Below, one piece after another: positions 1 through 7,349 of a stretch of 9,225 bases of DNA. Position 1 is the stretch's first letter; each line of letters starts with the position of its first letter. The notes under the pieces are model-generated. The model saw only the letters and a program-made list of their open reading frames with translations, did not search any database and was not told where the DNA came from. A program made the translations under genes and the position numbers. The DNA is from Actinomycetota bacterium (GTDB lineage Bacteria; Actinomycetota; Thermoleophilia; Gaiellales; Gaiellaceae), in assembly GCA_013821525.1 (NCBI GenBank), contig JACDGR010000114.1:1-9225 (forward strand), written 5' to 3'.

Positions 1-2233
1 GCAGTGGGTGGAAGAGAGCGATCCGGAGCTCTTCGCACGGATCAAGGAGCGCATCGCCGAAGGTCGCTGGCAGGTCGTCGGCGGCTGGTGGATCGAGCCC
101 GACTGCAACATCCCGGGCGGCGAGTCGTTCGTGCGCCAGGGTCTCTACGGGCAGCGCTGGCTCCTCGACCGGTTCGGAATGATCGCGACGACCGGAGCGA
201 ACCTCGACTCCTTCGGGCACAACGCGTCGCTGCCGCAGATCCTCCGCCGCAGCGGCATGGACTCCTACGTCTTCCTGCGCCCGAAGCCCGACGAGAACGC
301 GGAGCTCCCCGGGCCGCTCTTCCACTGGGAGGCCGCCGACGGCTCGCGCATACTCGCCTACCGCATCCCGCACGAGTATTGCGCGCCGCGCGACGACCTC
401 GGCGATCACGTCGAGCGATCGCTCGCGACGCTGCCACCCGACCTCGACGAGCTGGCGGTCTTCTACGGCGTCGGCAACCACGGCGGTGGCCCGACGAAGG
501 CGAACCTGCGCTCGATCGCGGCGCTGAACGAGAGCGGCGACGATTCGCGGCTCGAGCTCAGCTCGCTCCGGCGCTTCTTCGATGCGGTGGCCGACGAGGA
601 GGTTCCCGTCTGGCGCGGCGAGCTGCAGTACCACGCTCCCGGCTGTTACACGACCCACTCCGGCATCAAGCGCTGGAACCGTCGCGCCGAGAACCTGCTG
701 CAGCGCGCCGAGAAGTGGAGCGTCGTCGCAGCCGAGCTGGGCGCGCAGGCCTATCCGCTCCGCGCGCTGTCCGAAGCCTGGCAGCTGCTGCTCTTCAACC
801 AGTTCCACGACACGCTCGCAGGCACCTCGATCGAGCCGGCGTACGAGGATGCGCGCGACCAGATCGGGCATGCCTCATCGATAGCGTCGCTCGCGTTCAA
901 TCGCGCGGTGCAGTCGATCGCGCGCCAGATCGCGATCCCGCCCGAGGAGCGCACGTGGCCGGTCGTCGTCTTCAACCCGCACCCGTGGCGCCTGACGACC
1001 GAGGTCGAGCTCGAGTACAACTGGCTCACCGAGGACGGCGTGCACATGGTCGACGCGGACGGCGCCCCCGTGCCACTGCAGCACACGCGCTCGCTGACGA
1101 CGATGAGCAGCAACCGCTCGCGACTCGTGTTCCCGGCCGACGTGTCTCCGCTCGGCTACCGCGTGTATCGCATCTGCACGGGCGCGACCGACGCCACGCC
1201 GTCCACGTCGGGCGGCACGACGATCGAGAACGAGCACGTGCTGCTCGAGCTCGACGCGTCGACTGGACGGATCGCTCGGCTCGTGCACAAGGAGAGTGGG
1301 GCGGACGTTGCCGCGCCGGCCGCGAAGCACGCGGTCGTCATGCACGATGTGTCGGACACGTGGGGCCACGGGGTGACCGCCTACGACCAGGAAGCCGGCG
1401 AGTTCGAGGCCAGGTCCGTGCGACTCGTCGAGAGCGGCCCGGTTCGCTCGTTGCTGCGCGTCGAGAGCCGCTTCGGCGACTCCGTGCTGCGCGAGGACTA
1501 CGTTCTCGCGGCGGATGCGAAGCACGTCGACGTGAACGTCGTCCTCGACTGGCACGAGCGGCTGAAGCTGCTGAAGCTGCGCTACCCGACGAGCCTCGAG
1601 TCGCCGCGCGTGACGCTCGAGACACCGTACGGCCACCTCGAGCGCGAGCCGAACGGCCACGAGGACCCGGGTCAGTCCTGGGTGGATGTCTCCGCAGGAG
1701 GGCGCGGGCTGGCGGTGATCAACGACGCAAAGGTCGGCTACGACGTGCGCGGCGCCGACATCGGGATCAGCGCCGTTCGCTCGCCAGTCTGGGCGTGGCA
1801 CGACCCGCGCGAGCTCGAGCCCGACGGCGACTTCGACTACATGGATCAGGGGCGCCAGCGGTTCCGTGTCCGGCTCGTCCCCCACGCAGGCGACTGGCGC
1901 ACAGCAGGCGTCGTCCGCCTCGCGGCCGAGCTCAACCAGCCGCTCTTCGCGATGCTCGAGAGCGACCACGACGGCCCGCTGCCCTCGCAGAGCTCCTACG
2001 CGGCGGACGGCGGCGGCGATGTCGTCGTCACCGTGCTGAAGCACGCCGAGTCCGGCGACGGCGTCGTGGTGCGCGCGTTCGAGACCGCGGGCGACGCGGT
2101 GCAGGCGACGATCGAGCTGCCGCTGCTCGACCGGCGGATCGAGGCGGACTTCGGCGCCAACGAGATCAAGACGTTCCTCGTCCCGCGCGACCCGGCCGAG
2201 CCGGTGCGCGAGACGAACCTCCTGGAGCTTTGA
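1..2233 (+). CDS. GH38 alpha-mannosidase, 5'-truncated by window edge
   Basis: Retaining, zinc-dependent glycoside hydrolase that removes terminal alpha-mannosyl residues; likely cytoplasmic. The reading frame is open from base 2 and the sequence before the GTG at 8 (Q-W) already matches GH38, so the true start lies upstream. Counting from the codon at 8: GGWWIEPDCNIPGGES (25-40) is a family signature; NLDSFGHN contains Asp67, the expected nucleophile and zinc ligand; NHGGGPT (157-163) is a substrate-pocket motif; FNQFHDTLAGTS carries His267, the expected second-half zinc ligand. A helical middle domain (about 240-310) and a beta-rich C-terminal GH38C domain (about 318-741) follow. The first zinc-binding H-x-D motif lies in the missing N-terminus. 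About 742 residues are seen, so a full length of roughly 800-1000 is expected. It is followed after 25 bases or fewer by the next gene of the operon. Family certain; linkage specificity and natural glycan unknown. Confidence 0.95.
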   Translation, partial: QWVEESDPELFARIKERIAEGRWQVVGGWWIEPDCNIPGGESFVRQGLYGQRWLLDRFGMIATTGANLDSFGHNASLPQILRRSGMDSYVFLRPKPDENAELPGPLFHWEAADGSRILAYRIPHEYCAPRDDLGDHVERSLATLPPDLDELAVFYGVGNHGGGPTKANLRSIAALNESGDDSRLELSSLRRFFDAVADEEVPVWRGELQYHAPGCYTTHSGIKRWNRRAENLLQRAEKWSVVAAELGAQAYPLRALSEAWQLLLFNQFHDTLAGTSIEPAYEDARDQIGHASSIASLAFNRAVQSIARQIAIPPEERTWPVVVFNPHPWRLTTEVELEYNWLTEDGVHMVDADGAPVPLQHTRSLTTMSSNRSRLVFPADVSPLGYRVYRICTGATDATPSTSGGTTIENEHVLLELDASTGRIARLVHKESGADVAAPAAKHAVVMHDVSDTWGHGVTAYDQEAGEFEARSVRLVESGPVRSLLRVESRFGDSVLREDYVLAADAKHVDVNVVLDWHERLKLLKLRYPTSLESPRVTLETPYGHLEREPNGHEDPGQSWVDVSAGGRGLAVINDAKVGYDVRGADIGISAVRSPVWAWHDPRELEPDGDFDYMDQGRQRFRVRLVPHAGDWRTAGVVRLAAELNQPLFAMLESDHDGPLPSQSSYAADGGGDVVVTVLKHAESGDGVVVRAFETAGDAVQATIELPLLDRRIEADFGANEIKTFLVPRDPAEPVRETNLLEL

Positions 2234-2258
2234 GCCTCCTCGACGGCGACGAGTGGCA

Positions 2259-3950
2259 ATGCCGACTTTGAGCGCGCTCGCCCCGGACGGCTCTGTAGTC
2301 GACGGCTTCGTCATCGAAGGGTCGGCCGTCATGTGGACGGGCGAGAACGAGGTCGACGCGGGGATCCGGGTCGAGCTCGAGTTGCCGCCGCTCGACGACC
2401 CGCACTGGCTCGTGCCCGGCGTCTTCTACGGGACGAACCGCGTCGAGAACTGCCTCCGCCTCTATCCGCGTTACACGCCGGGCCACGTCGACATCGAGCG
2501 CATGGAGTCGGACGCTTGGTCATTTCGCGCAGACCGCTGTGCGACACCCGCGGTGCTGACCTCCGGCGCGGGTTTGCTGACGATCGAGACGAGCCCGCTC
2601 GGGCAGGCGGGTGTGGGCTTTGCCCAGCGTGACGGCCGGCGCACGATCTGGCTCGACTTCCCGTTTCGTGAGGAGCCGCTGCGCTACGACGGCTCCAACA
2701 CGCCGTCGCCCCCGGACGTGCGCACCTACCGCTGGCAGCCCGGCGATCGCGTCGAGTTGCAGTTCAGCGTGCTCGACCACGGCGATCACGCGAAGCTGCT
2801 GCGCAGCGTGCAGCAGCCGGTCGACGACCCGGCCTGGGTCGGCGTCGAGGAGGCCGCCGAGCTTGCGGCCTGGGGGCTGCACCGCTGGCACTACAAGCCC
2901 GAGCCCCCGCGGCTGATGGAGACCGCCGCGTTCGACCGCGACGCCTTCGGCGCGTCGGGTGACCGCGACCACATGCACGTGTCGTGGGTCAGCGGCGTCC
3001 CGTACGCGTGGGCGCTGCTCCGTCACGCGCGCCGCGTCGGCAACGCCGCGTATGCGGAGGCGGCGGAGTCGGTGCTCGACCACGTCGCGGACAACCTGAC
3101 ACCGGGCGGCACCTACTGGGCACGGTGGACGCGAGAGATCGGCTGGACCGGCGGGTGGCACCTCGATCCGGCACGACTCCACTCGCGGACGCTCGCCGAC
3201 GCGGCGCTCTTCATGCTGCGCGCGGGCGACCGCTGGGCCGACTCTGCGCGCTCGAACGTCGCCGTTGCGGTGCGCGAGCAGCGTGAGGACGGCGCGCTCG
3301 CGGCGGCACACAGGGTCAGCGACGGCAGCGCGGTGACCTACGAAGGGAGTGCCGGGATGGCGTGGATCCCGGCGCTCGTAGCAGCCGGTGAGCGCGAAGC
3401 CGCGCAGCGAGCCGGTGCGTACTACGCGCAGTTCGAGCATTGGTACGGCGCGCCGGAGGACGTCGACCTCGCGCCGACCTCGGAGGACGGCTACGCGGCC
3501 CTGATGGCATTCGTCGCGCTCGAGGACTGGGAGACCGCACGTCGCGCCGCCGATTGGCTGCTGTCGTTCCGTTACACCTACGACGTCGCCTTCTCGGAGC
3601 GCACGTTGCTCGGGCGGTACGACTTCAAGACGCGCGGCGCCGACCAGGCGTCACCGGCGAACCAGCACCTGCACGCCTTCGGCTTGATCTGCGTGCCCGA
3701 GATGCTTGCGCTCGCCTCGGCGACGGGCGACGACCTCTACCGGCGCACCACGGTCGAGAACCTCGCGTGCTTCCGGCAGTTCATCGCGCGCGAGGACGGC
3801 GACTTCGACGCGTACCGCGGCATGGCCGCTGAGCGCTACTACCAGACCGACTGCTTCCAGGCCAAGGGCATGCTCGGCACGCTCTCACACGCGTGGTCGA
3901 TTGGCGTGCTGCTGCTCGGGTGCGAGGACGCGCTGGAGCTCGGACTGTGA
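2259..3950 (+). CDS. Unassigned six-hairpin-like (alpha/alpha barrel) carbohydrate-active enzyme candidate
   Basis: I do not recognise a named family. About 563 residues in two parts: a beta-rich N-terminal region (about 1-190, alternating hydrophobic strands, many Trp/Tyr/Asp) and a helical region (about 200-563) with repeated hairpin-like helices rich in aromatic and acidic residues, as in six-hairpin glycosidases, lyases and epimerases. Numbered from ATG 2259, notable clusters are DRDHMHVSW (235-243), REIGWTGGWHLD (292-303, with Glu293 and Asp303) and NQHLHAFG (468-475); which residues are catalytic cannot be told. No signal peptide. Start is uncertain: GTG at 2253 is in frame two codons earlier; ATG 2259 is preferred, with only a weak GACGAG upstream. 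It sits between an alpha-mannosidase and an aldolase, so a glycosidase or sugar-processing role is inferred from context only. A hypothetical-protein label would be the conservative alternative. The reading frame itself is secure: long, GC3-biased and operon-placed. Confidence 0.85.
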   Translation: MPTLSALAPDGSVVDGFVIEGSAVMWTGENEVDAGIRVELELPPLDDPHWLVPGVFYGTNRVENCLRLYPRYTPGHVDIERMESDAWSFRADRCATPAVLTSGAGLLTIETSPLGQAGVGFAQRDGRRTIWLDFPFREEPLRYDGSNTPSPPDVRTYRWQPGDRVELQFSVLDHGDHAKLLRSVQQPVDDPAWVGVEEAAELAAWGLHRWHYKPEPPRLMETAAFDRDAFGASGDRDHMHVSWVSGVPYAWALLRHARRVGNAAYAEAAESVLDHVADNLTPGGTYWARWTREIGWTGGWHLDPARLHSRTLADAALFMLRAGDRWADSARSNVAVAVREQREDGALAAAHRVSDGSAVTYEGSAGMAWIPALVAAGEREAAQRAGAYYAQFEHWYGAPEDVDLAPTSEDGYAALMAFVALEDWETARRAADWLLSFRYTYDVAFSERTLLGRYDFKTRGADQASPANQHLHAFGLICVPEMLALASATGDDLYRRTTVENLACFRQFIAREDGDFDAYRGMAAERYYQTDCFQAKGMLGTLSHAWSIGVLLLGCEDALELGL

Positions 3951-3954
3951 GGAG
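3948..3954 (+). promoter_or_regulatory. Ribosome binding site TGAGGAG overlapping a stop codon
   Basis: The TGA stop of the unassigned six-hairpin-like gene is the first half of a strong Shine-Dalgarno sequence, TGAGGAG, placed six bases before the ATG at 3961. It fixes the start of the aldolase gene and suggests that ribosomes terminating upstream reinitiate there. Confidence 0.8.
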
Positions 3955-3960
3955 CTACGC

Positions 3961-4836
3961 ATGACGATCACGCTCGATGCGCTCGCGCGGCCGAGCGGGA
4001 CGTTCCTGATGGTTGCGATGGATCAGCGCGAGTCGTTGCGCACCATGCTCGCCGACCACGGGCACGAGGCCGACGACGGGCGGATGATCCGCTTCAAGCT
4101 GGCGGTAGCGCGCGAGCTCGGGCCGTACGCATCCGGCTTCCTGATCGACCGTCACTACGGCTACGACGAGATCGTCCGCGACAGTCTGCTGCCGCCCTTC
4201 TGCGGCCTGATCCTCGCGGTCGACGCACTCGAGCAGCCGCCCGGCGGGATCGTGCAGGAGACTGACCTCGACCCGGGCGCCGACGTCGAGGAAGCGGTGT
4301 CGCGCGGTGTGGTCGCGCTGAAGCTCCTGATCATCTGGCGCGACGACGCGCAGCGGCAGCGGCGCGTCGAGACCTCCCGCCGGTTCGTCGAGCTCGCACG
4401 CGCGCATGGCCTGCTCTCGGTGCTGGAACCCGTCACGCGCGGTCCCGATGGTTTCGATCGCGAGTCGGCGATCGTCGAGGCGGCCGCCGAGCTGGCCGCG
4501 GTCGGCTGTGACCTCTACAAGTGTGAGGTGCCGACGCACGGCGCCGGCGAGCCTGCCGAGATCACCGAGTGGTGCCGCAAGATCGATGCGGCGGTGCCGT
4601 GCCCGTGGGTGGTGCTCTCGCAAGGAGTCGCGCCCGACCGGTACCCGTCCGCGGTCGAGGCCGCATGCAAAGGCGGTGCGTCGGGGATGCTCGCCGGGCG
4701 CGCGGTGTGGACGGCGACGCTCGGCTCCGACGATCCGACGCAGCTGCTGCGCGAGCACTCCGTGCCACGGCTGCAGCAGCTTGGCGGGATCGTCGATGCG
4801 CACGGCCGGCCGTGGCGGGAGAAAGCCGCCGCGTGA
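3961..4836 (+). CDS. YihT/LacD-family class I aldolase (sulfofructosephosphate aldolase-like)
   Basis: Schiff-base TIM-barrel aldolase of 291 residues, expected to split a ketose 1-phosphate into dihydroxyacetone phosphate and an aldehyde in the cytoplasm. From memory of the E. coli YihT sequence, it aligns through nearly its whole length and without the insertions of LacD: MDQRES near the N-terminus (20-25), VALKLLIIW around Lys121, VLEPVTR, DLYKCEVP with Lys187 as the expected Schiff-base lysine, WVVLSQGV, GASGMLAGRAVW and RLQQLGGIVD near the C-terminus. The ATG is supported by a TGAGGAG ribosome binding site. YihT cleaves 6-deoxy-6-sulfofructose 1-phosphate in sulfoglycolysis, while LacD relatives cleave tagatose 1,6-bisphosphate; the sequence alone does not settle which substrate this one uses. 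No other sulfoglycolysis gene (kinase, sulfolactaldehyde reductase, sulfoquinovosidase) is seen in the window. Its stop overlaps the start of the GH84 gene by four bases. Confidence 0.88.
   Translation: MTITLDALARPSGTFLMVAMDQRESLRTMLADHGHEADDGRMIRFKLAVARELGPYASGFLIDRHYGYDEIVRDSLLPPFCGLILAVDALEQPPGGIVQETDLDPGADVEEAVSRGVVALKLLIIWRDDAQRQRRVETSRRFVELARAHGLLSVLEPVTRGPDGFDRESAIVEAAAELAAVGCDLYKCEVPTHGAGEPAEITEWCRKIDAAVPCPWVVLSQGVAPDRYPSAVEAACKGGASGMLAGRAVWTATLGSDDPTQLLREHSVPRLQQLGGIVDAHGRPWREKAAA
4817..4822 (+). promoter_or_regulatory. Putative ribosome binding site GGGAGA for the GH84 gene
   Basis: GGGAGA lies inside the end of the aldolase gene, ten bases before the GTG at 4833. The spacing is slightly long, but this is the best Shine-Dalgarno candidate and supports GTG 4833 over the much earlier in-frame starts buried in the aldolase. 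Confidence 0.45.
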
Positions 4837-5861
4837 TCAAGGGGATGATCGAGGGCTTCTACGGGACACCGTGGACGCACGAGGAGCGGCTCGACCTGAT
4901 CGGGTTCTGCGGTGACGTTCGGCTCAACACGTGGGTGCACGCGCCGAAGGACGATCCGTACCACCGCAAGCTCTGGCGCGATCCGTATCCCGACGAGGAG
5001 CTGGCGCGGCTCGGCGAGCTCGCCGCCGCGGCGCGCGGGTGCGGGGTGGACTTCGCCTACGCGATCGCGCCCGGTCTCTCGATCCGTTACTCGCACGACG
5101 ACGAGTTCGACCTGCTGCTCGCGAAGTGCGAGCAGGTCCACTCGGTGGGGATCACGACCGTGCAGCTCCTCTGGGACGACGTTCAGCCAACGCTGAACTG
5201 CGCGGAGGACGAGGAGCGCTACGGCGGCGAGGAGCACCCGAGTGGCGCCGCGCAGGCCGAGCTCAGCAACCGGTTCGGCGCGGCCCTCGACCAGGACGGG
5301 CCGCTCGTCGTCTGCCCGATCGCCTACTCGGGCACCGAGGACTCCGCCTATCGCCGTGCCTGGCGGCGGCTGCTCGACCCGTCGATCGTCGTCTACTGGA
5401 CCGGCCCTGAGGTGGTGTCGATGGCGATCGCGCGCGAGGAGCTCGACGCGGCCGTCGACCGCTTCGGCGATCGCGACTTGCTGATCTGGGACAACTACCC
5501 CGTCAACGACTTCGCGAGCGAGTGGTTCTTCCTCGGCCCGTTGCGCGCACGCGATCCGCGCCTGTGGTCGGGCCGCGTGCGCGGCCTGATCGCGAACGCG
5601 ATGGTGCAGGCAGTCCCCTCGAAGCTACCGCTCGCAACGGTCGCGGATTACCTCGCCGACCCAGAAAGCTACGACCCGCTCACCTCATTCGAGCGTGCGC
5701 TCGCCCGCTACGGCGCCGAGGTTCGAGGCGCCCTCGAGAAGTTAGTGTGGACTCCACACAAAGTCGGTCCAAGCGCCCCTGACCTCGCAGCGCTCGTCGA
5801 GGCGCTCGCTCTCGGGGTCGATGCGGCGACCGGCTTCGCGCTGCTCGAGCCGTTCGTATGA
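4833..5861 (+). CDS. GH84 beta-N-acetylglucosaminidase (O-GlcNAcase/hyaluronidase family), compact
   Basis: Glycoside hydrolase of about 342 residues using substrate-assisted catalysis on beta-linked N-acetylhexosamine. The protein opens directly with the family signature GMIEGFYGTPWTHEERL (4-20), followed by LNTWVHAPKDDPYHRKLWRD (31-50) and then LLWDDVQPTL, in which Asp115-Asp116 are the expected catalytic pair that orients and activates the 2-acetamido group. Further matches are YWTGPEVVS, WDNYPVND (substrate-binding Asp/Asn), LGPL, NAMVQAVPSKLPL and the C-terminal helices. It consists of little more than the catalytic barrel: there is no signal peptide, no N-terminal GH20b-like domain and no binding modules, which suggests a cytoplasmic enzyme for small imported substrates. 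Start chosen as GTG 4833, which overlaps the aldolase stop (GTGA) and places the signature at the N-terminus; earlier in-frame starts would add sequence that is only an aldolase shadow. ATG 4845 is a less likely alternative. Confidence 0.92.
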   Translation: MIKGMIEGFYGTPWTHEERLDLIGFCGDVRLNTWVHAPKDDPYHRKLWRDPYPDEELARLGELAAAARGCGVDFAYAIAPGLSIRYSHDDEFDLLLAKCEQVHSVGITTVQLLWDDVQPTLNCAEDEERYGGEEHPSGAAQAELSNRFGAALDQDGPLVVCPIAYSGTEDSAYRRAWRRLLDPSIVVYWTGPEVVSMAIAREELDAAVDRFGDRDLLIWDNYPVNDFASEWFFLGPLRARDPRLWSGRVRGLIANAMVQAVPSKLPLATVADYLADPESYDPLTSFERALARYGAEVRGALEKLVWTPHKVGPSAPDLAALVEALALGVDAATGFALLEPFV

Positions 5862-7318
5862 GTGACGTCGTCGTCTACGGCGCGACCGCCGCCGGTGTCG
5901 CTGCTGCGGTTGGCGCGCAGGACGCTGGCGCGCAGGTGACGCTCCTCGAGCCCGGCTCGCACATCGGTGGCATGGTCTCCGGGGGACTGGGGTGGACGGA
6001 CGTCGGTGACGAGCGCGTGCTTGGCGGGTTCGCACGCCGCTTCTACGCGGCGGTCGCCGAGCACTACGGCGCTCCGCTCTGGGCGCTCCGCGGCCCCGAG
6101 CCGCACGTCGCCGAGAGCATCCTGACGTCGATGCTCGGCGGCGTCGACGTGCGCCTCGGCGAGCGGGAGCCGCCGGATGCGGCGGTCTACGTCGACGCGA
6201 GCTACGAGGGCGACCTGCTGCCGCGCTTCGGGGTGCCGTACGCGGTCGGCCGCGAGTCGCGCGAGCTCTACGGCGAGCGTTGGGCCGGCCGGCAGCCGGC
6301 GACGCGGCCCGGCAAGCACAACTTCCGGGTGCTGCTGTCGCCGTTCGACGACGACGGAGCGCTGCTGCCGTACATCAAGCCGCCCGAACTCGACGAGCGG
6401 GGCTGGCCCGTTGATCGCCTCGGCGAGGGCGACGGCGGCCTGCAGGCGTACGGCTACCGCGTCTGCCTCACCGACCGCGCGGAGAATCGCGTGCCCTTCG
6501 AGGCGCCGCCGGGCTACGACCCGGGCGCATTCGAGCTCCTGCGGCGTCTGCTCCATTCGACCGACGTCGCTGCCTCCGATCTGCTCGGCCTCGTAACTGA
6601 CCTGTTGCCGAACGGGAAGTGCGACGTCAACTCGATCGGCCCGTTCTCGCTGAACCTGCTCGACGGATCGAACCGCAGCTACCCGGACGGCGACGTGGCA
6701 GCGCGCGAATACCTCCGCGAGCATCACCTGCGCTACGCGCAAGCGTTCCTCTACTTCCTCGCCAACGACGATGACGTCCCGGCAAGGGTGCGCGCCGAGG
6801 TCGCTCGCTGGGGGCTCTGCGCCGACGAGTTCACCGACACGGGCGGCTGGCCGCACCAGCTGTACGTGCGCGACGGCCGCCGCATGCTCGGCGACTACGT
6901 GCTCGTCGAGGACGACCTCTGCGCGGGCCGCGTGCCCGACGACTCGATCGGTCTCGGCTCGTACAACATCGACATCCGCGAGGTCGAGCGCACGTGGCGC
7001 GGGCTGCCCGAGTACGCGCGACAGGATGCGGTCTTCAACGAGGGCTACCTGTCGGTCGCCGTGCCGCCCTACGGCATCCCGTTCCGCACGCTGACGCCGC
7101 AACGTGGGCACGCGACGAACCTGCTCGTAGCGGTCTGCGTCTCCGCCTCGCATGTCGCGTTCGGCTCGGTACGCATGGAGCCGACGCTGATGCTGCTCGG
7201 CCATGCTGCAGGCCTGGCCGCGGCCCAGGCGGCGCGCCGCAGCGTCGACGTGCAGGACGTCGACGTCCGCGACCTGCAGGATTCCCTCCGACGAGAAGGG
7301 CAGGTACTCACCGCATGA
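5858..7318 (+). CDS. FAD-dependent oxidoreductase, PF12831 (FAD_oxidored) type
   Basis: Flavoprotein of 486 residues. The N-terminus is a dinucleotide-binding fold of the form seen in this family: GATAAG (8-13) in place of GxGxxG, an acidic residue ending the second strand (Glu31), then HIGGMVSGGLGWTD (35-48). YVDASYEGDLL (111-121) and the neighbouring YAVGRES are further conserved family stretches; the central NGKCDVNSIGPFS, a FLYFLANDDDVP stretch, WPHQLYVRDGRRMLGDYV and the C-terminal SVRMEPTLMLLGHAAGLAAAQ are also typical. Members occur in polysaccharide and sugar catabolic loci, but the substrate of most is unknown. Unlike many exported relatives, no signal peptide is seen. The ATG overlaps the GH84 stop (ATGA) and has no convincing Shine-Dalgarno sequence, so translation probably depends on coupling. 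Its position beside a TIM-barrel isomerase and a Gfo/Idh oxidoreductase suggests oxidation of a sugar, cyclitol or glycoside; that is inference. Confidence 0.9.
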   Translation: MSDVVVYGATAAGVAAAVGAQDAGAQVTLLEPGSHIGGMVSGGLGWTDVGDERVLGGFARRFYAAVAEHYGAPLWALRGPEPHVAESILTSMLGGVDVRLGEREPPDAAVYVDASYEGDLLPRFGVPYAVGRESRELYGERWAGRQPATRPGKHNFRVLLSPFDDDGALLPYIKPPELDERGWPVDRLGEGDGGLQAYGYRVCLTDRAENRVPFEAPPGYDPGAFELLRRLLHSTDVAASDLLGLVTDLLPNGKCDVNSIGPFSLNLLDGSNRSYPDGDVAAREYLREHHLRYAQAFLYFLANDDDVPARVRAEVARWGLCADEFTDTGGWPHQLYVRDGRRMLGDYVLVEDDLCAGRVPDDSIGLGSYNIDIREVERTWRGLPEYARQDAVFNEGYLSVAVPPYGIPFRTLTPQRGHATNLLVAVCVSASHVAFGSVRMEPTLMLLGHAAGLAAAQAARRSVDVQDVDVRDLQDSLRREGQVLTA

Positions 7319-7349
7319 GCGCCAACACGATCTCCTTCATGAGCGCCAA
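7315..7349 (+). repeat. Direct 11-base repeat containing two in-frame start codons
   Basis: ATGAGCGCCAA occurs at 7315-7325 and again at 7339-7349, exactly 24 bases apart and in the same frame, giving the peptide MSAN twice. The second copy encodes the part of the N-terminus that looks conserved in the isomerase subgroup (SFMSANYVAR), so the first copy may be a small duplication or coincidence. Confidence 0.6.

Noticed and set aside
1562..1579. Tandem 9-base repeat (CTGAAGCTG twice) in the mannosidase
   Set aside because: It encodes LKLLKL within a normal beta-rich region of GH38C; two copies in coding sequence are most likely chance.
2214..2250. Possible small hairpin at the mannosidase stop (GGAG...CTCC)
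   Set aside because: The stem is only about four pairs with no U tract, too weak for a terminator, and the next gene starts within 25 bases.
4..2271. 755-codon plus-strand frame overlapping the mannosidase
   Set aside because: An Arg/Ala/Pro-rich shadow in another frame; the frame ending at 2233 carries all GH38 motifs.
875..2332. 485-codon open frame on the minus strand
   Set aside because: It lies antisense to the clear GH38 gene; its translation is rich in Arg, Val, Leu and His with no domain signature, as expected for the complement of a GC3-rich gene.
4569..4832. N-terminal extension of the GH84 frame into the aldolase gene
   Set aside because: The translated extension is Arg-rich and non-conserved, while the GH84 signature starts right after GTG 4833.
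5708..7204. 498-codon open frame on the minus strand
   Set aside because: It is antisense to the FAD oxidoreductase and the end of the GH84 gene, and has the same low-complexity shadow composition; no motif supports a protein.
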